A stretch of DNA of 64,000 nucleotides from Brachybacterium sacelli (GTDB taxonomy: Bacteria > Actinomycetota > Actinomycetes > Actinomycetales > Dermabacteraceae): positions 1,674,001 through 1,738,000 of the forward strand of contig NZ_JAGIOD010000001.1 in NCBI RefSeq assembly GCF_017876545.1. The letters are read 5' to 3'. Positions within the stretch are counted from its first letter, which is position 1; each line of letters opens with the position of its first letter. Shown here piece by piece: positions 8,930 through 16,828 of the stretch. The position numbers and the translations under genes are program-made. The notes below the pieces were generated by a model. The model searched no databases. It was not told the origin of the DNA and was given only the letters and a program-made list of their open reading frames with translations.

Positions 8930-9961
8930 TCAGAGCGCAGCGACCTCGTCGCGGAGGGCCGCGATGTTTCCCTCGCCGTAGATGGACGTCATGTCATCCC
9001 AGATCGCCAGGCCGAGCTCCCGGTACTCCGAGAGCTCGGCGTCGGTCAGTTCGACCACTTCCGCACCGTCGTCGCGGAGATTCGCGACGTATTCCTCGGT
9101 GAGCTCCCGTTCCGCCCGGACCTCCCAGTCCTGTGCCGTGCGCGCGGCGGCGAGCAGCGCGTCCTGATCACTCGAGGAAAGGGACGGCCAGACCTTCTCG
9201 CTCATCCCGATGGTCCCGGTGGCGTAGACGTGCTTCGTGCGCGTGTAGAAGGGGTTCGTCTCGTGGAGGCGGTTGTCGTAGGTGATGATCATGCCGTTGT
9301 CCTGGCCATCGACCGTTCCCTGCTGAAGCGCCGAATAGAGCTCGGGCATGCTGACCGTCACGGCCACTGCCCCGGCTGCTTCGAAGAAGGCGCCGATGGC
9401 CGCGGAACCCGGAACTCGGATCTTCTTCCCGGCGAGCTGCTCGGGGGAGCGTGCCAGGCCGTCGCGGGTGGAGACACCGCGGAACTCCAGCTCATACCAG
9501 CCGAGGGCGCGGATGTCGTGGCTCGCGAGGGTCTCGGTCATCAGCCGCGGGATCAGGCCGTCGCCGAAGAAGATCCGGTCGGCCTCGTCGTAGTCGGTCA
9601 CGATGTACGGCAGATAGTGGAAGTCGAGCATCGGATCAAGGCCGGCCATGGACCCCTGGTTGATGAACGCCAGGTCGAGGCCACCCATGGCGAGGCTCTG
9701 CCCCAACGTCTCGTCGCTGCCGAGCTGGCCGGAGGGGAAGACGTCGACGTACAGGCGTCCCTCGGTCGCGCGGATGACCTCCTGCGCGAACAGCTGGGCG
9801 GACCGGTGCTGCACGCTCCCCTCGGCGGCCACCATGCCCAGCCTCAGGGTGCGTTCCGCGTCGTCCGCGGCAGTGGCCGCGCCACAGGCCGCCAGAGGTG
9901 CGCCGGCCAATGCCATGCCGAGACCGGTGGTGAAGTGGCGACGGGTGAGTGGGGGAGCCAT
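8930..9961 (-). CDS. dctP: TRAP transporter substrate-binding lipoprotein DctP
   Basis: 343 residues. The N-terminus has twin arginines (LTRRHF) and a lipobox with Cys26 (PLAAC), so it is probably an exported, anchored lipoprotein. DctP landmarks: FPSGQLGSDETLGQSLAMGG near residue 75, the substrate-carboxylate arginine region GKKIRVPGS, and ALQQGTVDGQDN. The ATG at 9961 has GGAGG 7 nt upstream; the earlier in-frame ATG lacks a site and would bury the signal peptide. It is the first gene of a leftward operon (dctP, dctQ, dctM, adh, citE-like, aldh, perhaps deoR). A palindrome sits on its likely promoter. Confidence 0.93.
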   Translation of the reverse strand: MAPPLTRRHFTTGLGMALAGAPLAACGAATAADDAERTLRLGMVAAEGSVQHRSAQLFAQEVIRATEGRLYVDVFPSGQLGSDETLGQSLAMGGLDLAFINQGSMAGLDPMLDFHYLPYIVTDYDEADRIFFGDGLIPRLMTETLASHDIRALGWYELEFRGVSTRDGLARSPEQLAGKKIRVPGSAAIGAFFEAAGAVAVTVSMPELYSALQQGTVDGQDNGMIITYDNRLHETNPFYTRTKHVYATGTIGMSEKVWPSLSSSDQDALLAAARTAQDWEVRAERELTEEYVANLRDDGAEVVELTDAELSEYRELGLAIWDDMTSIYGEGNIAALRDEVAAL

Positions 9962-10111
9962 CGTTGACCTCCATGGATCGATCCTGCGTCTCTGCGGGAG
10001 CTGCTGGCGGCTCATCGTGATGCAGCGCCTGCCCGGCGATCGCCCTGAGCTCCGGTCCGGTGACGGAGAGTGATGCGCTCCGCGAGAGTGCGCCGCATCA
10101 CCGACGGCGTC

Positions 10112-10143
10112 ACGCTACCGCAGCCATGTTGGAAAACCAACAT
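10112..10143 (-). promoter_or_regulatory. TRAP operon promoter with overlapping palindromic operator
   Basis: This is the left part of the 381 nt gene-free stretch 9962-10342. An 18 bp perfect inverted repeat (ATGTTGG-AAAA-CCAACAT) fills 10126-10143. On the minus strand its right half supplies a -35-like TTGGTT (10140-10135), followed by a 17 nt spacer and TAGCGT (10117-10112), with transcription expected near 10105. A repressor bound to the palindrome would cover the -35. The cognate regulator may be the DeoR protein, but this is not shown. Confidence 0.55.
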
Positions 10144-10263
10144 CACGGTGGAAATCGATCAGCGTGGCGATGACGGTGCATGCTGAGGCGTACGAAGAAG
10201 TGGTCCCGCCGCGAGTCGCGCGTCGTCGGAGCTCAGGCCGACAGATTCGTCAGAGCGGGCTGA

Positions 10264-10294
10264 TTGCCGCCCACGCCAAGTGGGCTATACCATT
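10264..10294 (+). promoter_or_regulatory. PTS promoter with DasR/HutC-like operator
   Basis: TTGCCG (10264-10269), a 16 nt spacer and TATACC (10286-10291) form a promoter for the PTS gene at 10343. Overlapping the -10 is AGTGGGCTATACCATT (10279-10294), which matches the AGTGGTCTAGACCACT site of HutC-type GntR repressors such as DasR at 13 of 16 positions. A HutC-type GntR gene ends the same cluster. A perfect GCCCAC/GTGGGC repeat also sits in the spacer. Confidence 0.55.
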
Positions 10295-10342
10295 CCCCCA
10301 GGTGCGGCACCGCCTGCCGCCACGTCGTCCGGGAGCTCGCCC

Positions 10343-12151
10343 ATGAACACCTTCGAATCCGTCGTACGCGTCATCACCGACAACCTGTTCGCGCAGGTCT
10401 CGATCCTCATCGGGCTGATCGCGCTGGTGGGTCTCATCCTCCAGCGCAAGCCGTTCGACGAGGTCGTCGCTGGCGCGCTGCGCGCCACCATCGGCGTGGT
10501 CATCCTCAACATCGGCGTCGAGATCTTCACCGGCGGACTGTCCAGCTTCCAGGTCATCGTCTCCAGCGCCATGGGCCTCGAGGCGCCGCAATCCACCTCC
10601 ACCCTGAGCGAGTTCACGGCGGGCGCCGGCTCGGTGGTCCCGCTGATCATCGCGGGCGGCTTCGTGGTCCATCTGGTGCTGGTGCGGATCTTCCCCGCTG
10701 CCCGGTTCGTGTACCTCACCGGCCACCTCATGTACTGGATGAGCGTGGTGATCTCCGCGAGCCTCGTCGAGGCGTTCGGGGACGTGAACCGGTGGGTGCT
10801 GGCCGCCGTCGGCTCGATCCTCATCGGTTGCTACTGGGTGCTGCAGCCGCTGTGGACCGGTCCGCTCATGCGCAAGGTGATGGGGGATGACGAGGTGGGC
10901 CTGGGCCACACCGACTCCCTGATCGCCGTCGCCTCGGGCTACGGCGCCCGCGCGCTGAAGCTCGGTGACCCCGTCGCGCACGACTCCGAGAAGGTGCGCC
11001 TGCCCAAGCCGGTCTCCTTCTTCAAGGACATCAACGTCTCCACCGCCACCATCATCGGCGTGATCATGCTGGTCGCGGTCCTGTTCGCCGATTCCGGAGT
11101 GGTCCAGGAGCAGATGGGCGAGGCGACCGTGCTGCCCGGGGTGTGGGCCATCCTCCAGGCGCTGCGCTTCGCCGCCGGCATCGCGATCCTCCTGTTCGGC
11201 GTGCGCATGTTCCTCGCCGAGATCGTCCCGGCGTTCAAGGGCCTGTCCGAGAAGGCGCTGCCGGGCACCAAGCCCGCCCTGGACCTCCCGGTCACCTTCA
11301 CCCGCGCCCCCACCTCGGTGATGATCGGCTTCCTCGCCTCGACCCTCGTGTTCCTGGTGCTGATGCTGATCTTCGCCGCCACCGGCTGGTTCGTGCTGGT
11401 GCCCCCGATGATCATGCTGTTCTTCGGCGGCGGCGCCGGCGGCGTGTTCGGCAACGCCGTGGCGGGATGGCGCGGGGCGATCTTCGGAGGCGTCCTCAAC
11501 GGCGTCGTGCTGGCCGTCGGGCAAGCGATCGGCTGGGGCCTGTACGCAGGGACCGCCCCCGAGATCGCGACCCTCGCCGACGCCGACTGGTACGCGATCG
11601 GATGGGCCCTGATCGGCCTCGGCTCGCTCCTCGAACCGCTGGGTACCTGGGCCATCTGGGTGCTCGCCGGGGCGGTGCTGGTCGTGACCGTCGTCGTCCT
11701 CGTGGCGCTCGGCCGCCGCCGGCCCGCAGACGTCGCCGCGGCGGAGCAGCCCGCCGAGGAGCGCGTCCCGGCCGCCGACGGCGCCGACCCGGCCCATGCC
11801 GTCGCCGGCGACGGTGCCCTCACAGAGCCCGCCGGCACGACGCTGTCCTCCAGCGACCGCCCCGCCACGCTCGACGTCCTCGCCGTCTGCGGCGCCGGCA
11901 TGGGATCGAGCCTGATCCTGCGCACCACCGCGGAGAAGGCCCTCGAACGCCTGGAGATCCCGGCGAGCCTGCGTCACGCCGACGTCGGCTCCGCCCGCAG
12001 CGAGCACCCCGACGTGGTGATCGCCCAGCAGAGCTACCTCGACGAACTGGGAGGCATCGCCCCCGTCATGGTCCCGATCGACAACTTCGTCAGTGTCGAC
12101 CATGTCGAAGGCCGAATGCTCGAGGCCCTGAAGAAGGAGGGATGGCGATGA
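10343..12151 (+). CDS. PTS ascorbate-type (UlaA/GAT family) EIIC fused to EIIB
   Basis: 602 residues. Residues about 1-440 form a multi-helix EIIC of the UlaA/SgaT type, with GNAVAGWRGAIFGG and the LLFGVRMFLAEIVPAFKG segment shared with the second IIC in this window. A long Ala/Glu-rich linker leads to a C-terminal EIIB domain with the phospho-cysteine at about residue 516 (AVCGAGMGSS). It would import and phosphorylate a sugar or sugar acid. No EIIA is encoded nearby, so phosphate must come from an EIIA elsewhere. The ATG at 10343 starts just before the first helix; the longer frame lacks a site. The stop overlaps the SIS gene start. Confidence 0.9.
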   Translation: MNTFESVVRVITDNLFAQVSILIGLIALVGLILQRKPFDEVVAGALRATIGVVILNIGVEIFTGGLSSFQVIVSSAMGLEAPQSTSTLSEFTAGAGSVVPLIIAGGFVVHLVLVRIFPAARFVYLTGHLMYWMSVVISASLVEAFGDVNRWVLAAVGSILIGCYWVLQPLWTGPLMRKVMGDDEVGLGHTDSLIAVASGYGARALKLGDPVAHDSEKVRLPKPVSFFKDINVSTATIIGVIMLVAVLFADSGVVQEQMGEATVLPGVWAILQALRFAAGIAILLFGVRMFLAEIVPAFKGLSEKALPGTKPALDLPVTFTRAPTSVMIGFLASTLVFLVLMLIFAATGWFVLVPPMIMLFFGGGAGGVFGNAVAGWRGAIFGGVLNGVVLAVGQAIGWGLYAGTAPEIATLADADWYAIGWALIGLGSLLEPLGTWAIWVLAGAVLVVTVVVLVALGRRRPADVAAAEQPAEERVPAADGADPAHAVAGDGALTEPAGTTLSSSDRPATLDVLAVCGAGMGSSLILRTTAEKALERLEIPASLRHADVGSARSEHPDVVIAQQSYLDELGGIAPVMVPIDNFVSVDHVEGRMLEALKKEGWR

Positions 12152-12843
12152 TCGAGGACCTCACCGCACTGGTCAGCCGAGTCGTCGAGGGCAACCACGA
12201 CGCGCTGGACGAGGCCGCCGACGCGATCGCCGCCTCCGGCGGCAGCGGCGGGCTGCTGTACGCCGCCGGTGCCGGGCACTCCCTGGCCGCCGTCATGGAG
12301 ACGTTCTTCCGCGCCGGCGGGCTCGCCTTCGTGCGCCCGCTGTGGGACCACTCGATCCTGCCGCTCGCCGGGGCGCGCGCCTCGACGGCGGCCGAGCGCG
12401 AACCGGGCCTGGGGACCGACGTCGCCCAGCGGGCAGGGATCACGGAGGCGGACGCCGTGCTGATCTTCTCCAACTCCGGGGTGAACCCCTACCCGGTGGA
12501 GATCGCCCAGCATGCTCACGAGGTCGGGGCGTGCGTGATCGCGATGACCTCGGTGGATGCGAGCGCGTCGGCCCCGAAGCGGGCGGGTCATCGCCTGTTC
12601 GAGATCTCCGACATCGTGCTGGACACCGCGGTGCCCGCCGGCGACGTCACGTGGCCGCCGCAGGCACCGGTGACCGCTCCCGCCTCCACGATCCTCACTG
12701 CCTCGCTATGGGCGGCGATCCTGCGACGGGTCGACACCCTCGCCCCGGACGCCCCGCGCTGGACCAGTGCCAACGTGGCCGGCGGCGACGAGGTCAACGC
12801 CGCGCTCGTAGAGCGCTTCGGCCCCCGGATCCCTGAGCTGTGA
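12148..12843 (+). CDS. SIS-domain phosphosugar-binding protein
   Basis: 231 residues with one SIS fold: GLLYAAGAGHSLAAV near residue 35 and VLIFSNSGVNPYPVEIAQ near residue 110, the two loops that hold a phosphorylated sugar. It resembles uncharacterised SIS proteins (UPF0309 type), which may act as sugar-phosphate isomerases or deaminase-like enzymes. The ATG at 12148 is preferred over 12142 because AAGGAGG lies 7 nt upstream, and ATGA overlaps the PTS stop. Partnership with the PTS suggests it acts on the phosphorylated import product. Its 3-prime end overlaps the convergent GntR gene by 50 nt. Confidence 0.85.
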   Translation: MIEDLTALVSRVVEGNHDALDEAADAIAASGGSGGLLYAAGAGHSLAAVMETFFRAGGLAFVRPLWDHSILPLAGARASTAAEREPGLGTDVAQRAGITEADAVLIFSNSGVNPYPVEIAQHAHEVGACVIAMTSVDASASAPKRAGHRLFEISDIVLDTAVPAGDVTWPPQAPVTAPASTILTASLWAAILRRVDTLAPDAPRWTSANVAGGDEVNAALVERFGPRIPEL

Positions 12844-13543
12844 CCGGGGCGATCTGCGCCGACAGCTCGAAGCGGTCGCCCGGATAGGTCGAGACGGTGC
12901 GCTCGATCGAGCGCCCGCCGCGGCCGGAGACGCGCACGAACTCGAGCACCGCCGACCCCTCGTCGACCCCGAGCTCCGCCGCGTCCTCCGGGCGCACGAT
13001 CGCGGCCCGGATGGTCTGCTCGCCGGCATCGAACAGCACTCCGTAGCGGTGCTCGAGCTCGCCGTACAGGGACCTGCCGGCGAAGTCCACGTCGGTCAGA
13101 CCGGGCACCACGCTCGCGTCCAGCGTGGTGCGTTCGATCGCCATCGGGCGCTCAACGGCCAGGCGCACCCGGTCCAGCCGGACCACGGGGGAGCCCTCCG
13201 TGAGGCCGAGGCTCTCCGCGGTGCGCGCATCGGCCGGCTCCTCGGCGATCCGCAGCACGCGCGAGCTCGCCGTGATCCCGCGCGAGGCCATGTCCTCGGT
13301 GAATCCCGTCAGGTGCAGCGGCAGATTCACGGCCGGGCGCGCGACGAAGGACCCGCGGCCCACCTCCCGGACCAGGCGGCCCTCCCGCGTGAGCTCGTCC
13401 AGGGCGCGGCGCGCGGTCATCCGTGAGACCCCGGACTCCTCCGCCAGGGCCCGCTCGCTGGGGACGGAGGAGCCGACGGGAAGTTCCTCGATCTCGCGGC
13501 GCAGGTCATCCACCAGAGTTCGGAACTTGGAGCGGTCGGCCAT
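12794..13543 (-). CDS. GntR-family regulator, HutC subfamily (UTRA domain)
   Basis: 249 residues. An N-terminal GntR winged helix (residues about 10-70, PSERALAEESGVSRMTARRAL) is joined to a UTRA ligand domain beginning near residue 85 (HLTGFTEDMASRG), the arrangement of DasR, NagR and HutC. Such proteins bind phosphosugars or related effectors and repress transport genes. The site at 10279-10294 is a plausible target. The last dozen residues, which run into the SIS gene on the other strand, look dispensable and may be a stop-codon loss that extended the tail. Confidence 0.9.
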   Translation of the reverse strand: MADRSKFRTLVDDLRREIEELPVGSSVPSERALAEESGVSRMTARRALDELTREGRLVREVGRGSFVARPAVNLPLHLTGFTEDMASRGITASSRVLRIAEEPADARTAESLGLTEGSPVVRLDRVRLAVERPMAIERTTLDASVVPGLTDVDFAGRSLYGELEHRYGVLFDAGEQTIRAAIVRPEDAAELGVDEGSAVLEFVRVSGRGGRSIERTVSTYPGDRFELSAQIAPVTAQGSGGRSALRARR

Positions 13544-13665
13544 GCGCCGATCTTCCCATGAGCGGTGTCATCAGAGGCCGGTAGGGCGCTCTCGGGTCGT
13601 CGTGTTCTGACAGGGCTGCGAGTCAACGAGTGGCGGACGCGGAGCGCACGCTGTCCGCTCGATAC

Positions 13666-13718
13666 TGGACCGGACGGTCCAGGACGCGTAGGGTCGCCTC
13701 TGTGGACCGAATGGTCCA
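13666..13718. promoter_or_regulatory. Twin inverted-repeat operators upstream of the TetR/NmrA genes
   Basis: Two 16 bp palindromes, TGGACCGGACGGTCCA (13666-13681) and TGGACCGAATGGTCCA (13703-13718), share the TGGACC/GGTCCA half-site. Their centres are 37 bp apart. A candidate promoter (TGGACC at 13666, TAGGGT at 13689-13694, 17 nt apart) lies on the first site, so the TetR protein at 13766 probably represses its own operon from here. Confidence 0.65.
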
Positions 13719-13765
13719 GATCAGGGTCGGCTCCTCGGAGTCACCCCGGACGAAGGGACGAGGCC

Positions 13766-14365
13766 ATGGCGAGGACTGCACAGTTCGACCGGGACGCCGT
13801 GCTCACCAGCGCGATGGGCGCCTTCTGGGAACACGGCTACGAGGGCACCTCGATGGCCGAGCTGCTCACCGCCACCGGGCTGAGCAAGAGCAGCCTGTAC
13901 GCCGGATTCGGCAGCAAGCACGACCTCTTCCTGGCCGCCTACGATCGCTACCGCGCGCAGCAGGGCCAGGCTCTGCTCGCGGACCTGGGGACCGCTGCGG
14001 CACCCGAGGGGATCCGCCGGTTCTTCGAGCGCATCATCACCGGGGCGCCCGACGAGATGCAGCGCTTCGGGTGCATGAGCACCAACCAGGCCGCAGAGCT
14101 CGGCGCGCAGGACGAGGACGTGCGCTGTCGGGTCGGTGACGACCACCAGCAGATCGAGGACGCCTTCGCCCAGCACCTGCTCCAGGGCCAGGACGACGGG
14201 ACGATCCGCCCCGACGTCGATCCGCGCGACGCGGCCGCCGCTCTGGTCACCTCGTTCTCCGGCTTCCAGCTGACCATCCGCGCCGGCATGGACCGCGCCC
14301 GCCTCTCGCGCGCCCTGGACTACCTGCTCGCACCGCTCACGGCGCCGGGCGCGTCCGGGCACTGA
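13766..14365 (+). CDS. TetR/AcrR-family transcriptional regulator
   Basis: 199 residues. The N-terminal three-helix DNA-binding domain is clear: VLTSAMGAFWEHGYEGTSMA, then LLTATGLSKSSLYAGFGSKH and DLFLAAYDRY. The C-terminal ligand domain (from about residue 75) resembles the TetR_C group with FGCMSTNQAAEL, often linked to redox or quinone-type ligands. Two matching palindromes lie 48-100 nt upstream. The next gene on the same strand is an NmrA-type NAD(P)-binding protein 82 nt away, the likely regulated partner. The ATG was chosen because the HTH starts at once; the upstream extension crosses the operators. Confidence 0.9.
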   Translation: MARTAQFDRDAVLTSAMGAFWEHGYEGTSMAELLTATGLSKSSLYAGFGSKHDLFLAAYDRYRAQQGQALLADLGTAAAPEGIRRFFERIITGAPDEMQRFGCMSTNQAAELGAQDEDVRCRVGDDHQQIEDAFAQHLLQGQDDGTIRPDVDPRDAAAALVTSFSGFQLTIRAGMDRARLSRALDYLLAPLTAPGASGH

Positions 14366-14447
14366 CCCGCCCCCCCCCCACACACCACCGCCGCGGCGAC
14401 CCGTCCGGCGGCATCACCGCACCGCACCACCGAGGAAAGGTCCCCCC

Positions 14448-15323
14448 ATGACCACTGCAGGAACTCTCGCCGTCTACGGAGCCACCGGCCAGCAGGGCGG
14501 CGCCGTCGTCGATGCGCTGCTCGCCCGCGGCGCCACCGTCCGCGCCCCCGTGCGCACTCCCGACTCCGAGACGGCGCAGGCCCTCGCGCAGCGCGGGGTG
14601 GAGCTCGCGACCGCGAACGCCGATGACCCCGAGAGCATGACCGCCGCTCTCGAGGGTGCCCAGGCGCTGTTCTTCATGACCTCACCTCCCGGCGGTATGC
14701 AGAGCGAGGACACCGAGGGTGAGACCCGGCAAGGCATCGCGCTCGCCGATGCCGCGCAGCGGGCCGGCGTGCCCCACATCGTGTTCAGCTCCGTCGGCGG
14801 CGCCGAACGCGAGAGCGGGATCCCCCACTTCGAGTCCAAGCGCCGCGTCGAGGAGCATCTCGAGACCCTGGACCTGCAGGTCACGATCGTGCGCCCCGTG
14901 TTCTTCCTGGAGAACCTCCACGGCATGGGACCCTCGCTCGAGAATGACGAGCTCGTGGTCCGATTCCCCTTCCCCGACGACATCGGTCTGCAGATGATCG
15001 CCGTCCAGGACATCGGCGCCGTCGCGGCGACCGCCCTGCTGGAGCCGCAGGCCATTCCCGGAGGCGCGATCGAGATCGCCGGCGACGAGCTCACCGGCTC
15101 CCAGATCGCCGCGGCCTTCGCCGAGCACACCGGCATGCCGGCACGGTACGAGGCGCTGCCGATCTCGGTGCTCGACGGCTCTGACGACATGCAGGCCATG
15201 TTCCGCTGGTTCGCCGAGACCCCGGCCTACCAGGCCGACCTCGCCCAGGTGAAGGCCATCGACCCCGAGGTGCTGGACCTGCGCGCCTGGCTGGCGGCGG
15301 TCGACTACCAGGTGGGTGCCTGA
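14448..15323 (+). CDS. NmrA-family NAD(P)-binding protein
   Basis: 291 residues. The atypical short-chain dehydrogenase fold opens with AVYGATGQQGGAVVDALL (GxxGxxG loop, residues about 9-20). It continues with a FFMTSPPGG strand end and HIVFSSVGGAERESGIPHFESK, where the catalytic Tyr of classical SDRs is replaced, as in NmrA and HSCARG-type redox sensors. It may be an NAD(P)H:quinone-type reductase or a redox-sensing protein. It lies directly downstream of a TetR gene with shared operators, an arrangement often seen for stress-induced oxidoreductases. AGGAAAGG precedes the ATG. Confidence 0.88.
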   Translation: MTTAGTLAVYGATGQQGGAVVDALLARGATVRAPVRTPDSETAQALAQRGVELATANADDPESMTAALEGAQALFFMTSPPGGMQSEDTEGETRQGIALADAAQRAGVPHIVFSSVGGAERESGIPHFESKRRVEEHLETLDLQVTIVRPVFFLENLHGMGPSLENDELVVRFPFPDDIGLQMIAVQDIGAVAATALLEPQAIPGGAIEIAGDELTGSQIAAAFAEHTGMPARYEALPISVLDGSDDMQAMFRWFAETPAYQADLAQVKAIDPEVLDLRAWLAAVDYQVGA

Positions 15324-15341
15324 GCGGTCATGATCGACCGC
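15324..15341. terminator. Hairpin between convergent genes
   Basis: GCGGTC (15324-15329), six-base loop, GACCGC (15336-15341), directly after the NmrA stop and facing the FGGY kinase gene. There is no T-tract on either side, so its function as a terminator is only suggested by position. Confidence 0.3.
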
Positions 15342-15400
15342 GGCGGCGCCCTGGCGGGCTCGCGGTCCTGAGGAGGCAGAGAACGTCCGAGGCGTGCTCG

Positions 15401-16828
15401 TCACCCGAGGATCGCGCGAGAGCGCCGATAGATCTGGTCCGTGGTGGAACGCACGTCCCGGTACACCTCTGCGAGCTCCTGATAGATCCTCGTGTTCCCG
15501 GAGATCGGGGCGGTGCGGTCCTTCACGACGGCGAAACGATCCACCCCCTCATGGAAGGTCGGCACGAGGCCGGTGGCGACGGCAGCGCAGATCGCTGCGC
15601 CACGCCCGGCGGAGCTGCCACCGTCCAACCGGACGCACTCGAGGCCGAAGACGTCGGCGACGATCTGGGTCATCAGGTCCGACGAGGCCCCACCGCCGGT
15701 CACGACCACTCGCTCGAAGGTCGTGCCGAGCTCGTCCGCCATCTCGTCGGTCCGCTCCTTCATGGTCATGGCGATGCCTTCGAGGATCGACCGGAACAGG
15801 TGCGCCCGGCCCTGCCGCCCGTCGAATCCGAGAATGCTGCCCCGACGGGCGGGCGCCTCGGGGGGAGCGAGCCAGTCGGGCACGGTCAGCAACCCGTCGG
15901 ACCCTGCCGGCACGCCGAGGGCCTCCCGGCCCAGCATCTCCTCCACGGTGTCGCCGCGCGCCTCGGCTTCGCGCGCGGTGCCCTCGCCGAGCAGATCGCG
16001 GAACCAGCTCACCGTCCACATCCCGCGACGGATCCCGCCGCTCTCGTACAGGTGCTTTCCCGGTTCCGAGCCGAAGTTCGTCCAGAAGGACGTCGTGCCC
16101 GTCCTGCCGGCATCGCCGACGGACATCCCCGCGATGTAGGTGCCGAGCGACAGCAGGAGGGTCCCGGGATCCCGAAGTCCCGCACCGAGGGCTTCGACCG
16201 CCTTGTCGTTCGCGGTGGCGACCACGGGCACCCCCTGGGGCAAGCTCGTCACCGCAGCAGCGCCTGATGTCAGCGTGCCGAGCACCTCTCCCGGCATGGC
16301 CAGGTCGAACAGCATGTCGCGCGACATCCCGGTGCGCTGGAAGTCCTGCTCGTGCGAGGACCATGCCCAGGCTGCGGCATCGATCGGCCACATGCCCTGA
16401 TAGTTCGCGACGGTGTCGGTGAAGTTCCCGGTCATCCGGTGGGTGATGTACCCGGAGGAGGTCGTGACGTACGCGGCGTCGATGGTCTCCGCGCGGTAGG
16501 GACGGCCGACCCGCTCGTCCATCCAGCTCTGTACGGGCTGTGCGAGGGATCCGTCGGCGCGGAGCACTGCTCGGCAGAACCGGATCGTGCACAGCCCGAT
16601 CCCGACGATCTCGTGAGGGTCACCGTCGAAGTCGGCCATGGCCAGCCGGCACGCGTCGGCGATCGACTCCCACAGGACATCGTCGGGATACTCGACCACG
16701 CCCGGACGGGGAGTGTCGTTCGCCGGCAGCGGTGCGCGACCCACGGCGCAGGTGCGACCGTTCCCGTCGTAGACGGTGACCTTGGAGGACTGCGAGCCGT
16801 TGTCGATCCCGACCACGTAGCTCGTCAT
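15401..16828 (-). CDS. FGGY-family carbohydrate kinase
   Basis: 475 residues, an ATP-dependent polyol or ketose kinase of the glycerol kinase/xylulokinase fold. The N-domain phosphate loop is GIDNGSQSSKVTVYD. The C-domain has VVVTGGGASSDLMTQIVADV, the FGGY nucleotide motif, and GSSAGRGAAICAA. The catalytic Asp is likely in the region QSWMDERV. It is the last gene of the operon; its ATG overlaps the FAD oxidase stop (ATGA). The pathway context (MFS importer, dehydrogenase, FAD oxidase, G3P-sensing antiterminator) suggests phosphorylation of a glycerol-like polyol or ketose, but the substrate is not determined by sequence. Confidence 0.9.
   Translation of the reverse strand: MTSYVVGIDNGSQSSKVTVYDGNGRTCAVGRAPLPANDTPRPGVVEYPDDVLWESIADACRLAMADFDGDPHEIVGIGLCTIRFCRAVLRADGSLAQPVQSWMDERVGRPYRAETIDAAYVTTSSGYITHRMTGNFTDTVANYQGMWPIDAAAWAWSSHEQDFQRTGMSRDMLFDLAMPGEVLGTLTSGAAAVTSLPQGVPVVATANDKAVEALGAGLRDPGTLLLSLGTYIAGMSVGDAGRTGTTSFWTNFGSEPGKHLYESGGIRRGMWTVSWFRDLLGEGTAREAEARGDTVEEMLGREALGVPAGSDGLLTVPDWLAPPEAPARRGSILGFDGRQGRAHLFRSILEGIAMTMKERTDEMADELGTTFERVVVTGGGASSDLMTQIVADVFGLECVRLDGGSSAGRGAAICAAVATGLVPTFHEGVDRFAVVKDRTAPISGNTRIYQELAEVYRDVRSTTDQIYRRSRAILG

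Noticed and set aside
10250..12103. A 617-codon minus-strand frame rich in His, Asp and Gly
   Set aside because: Antisense to the PTS IIC-IIB gene; its composition is that expected from reversing GC-rich membrane-protein codons.
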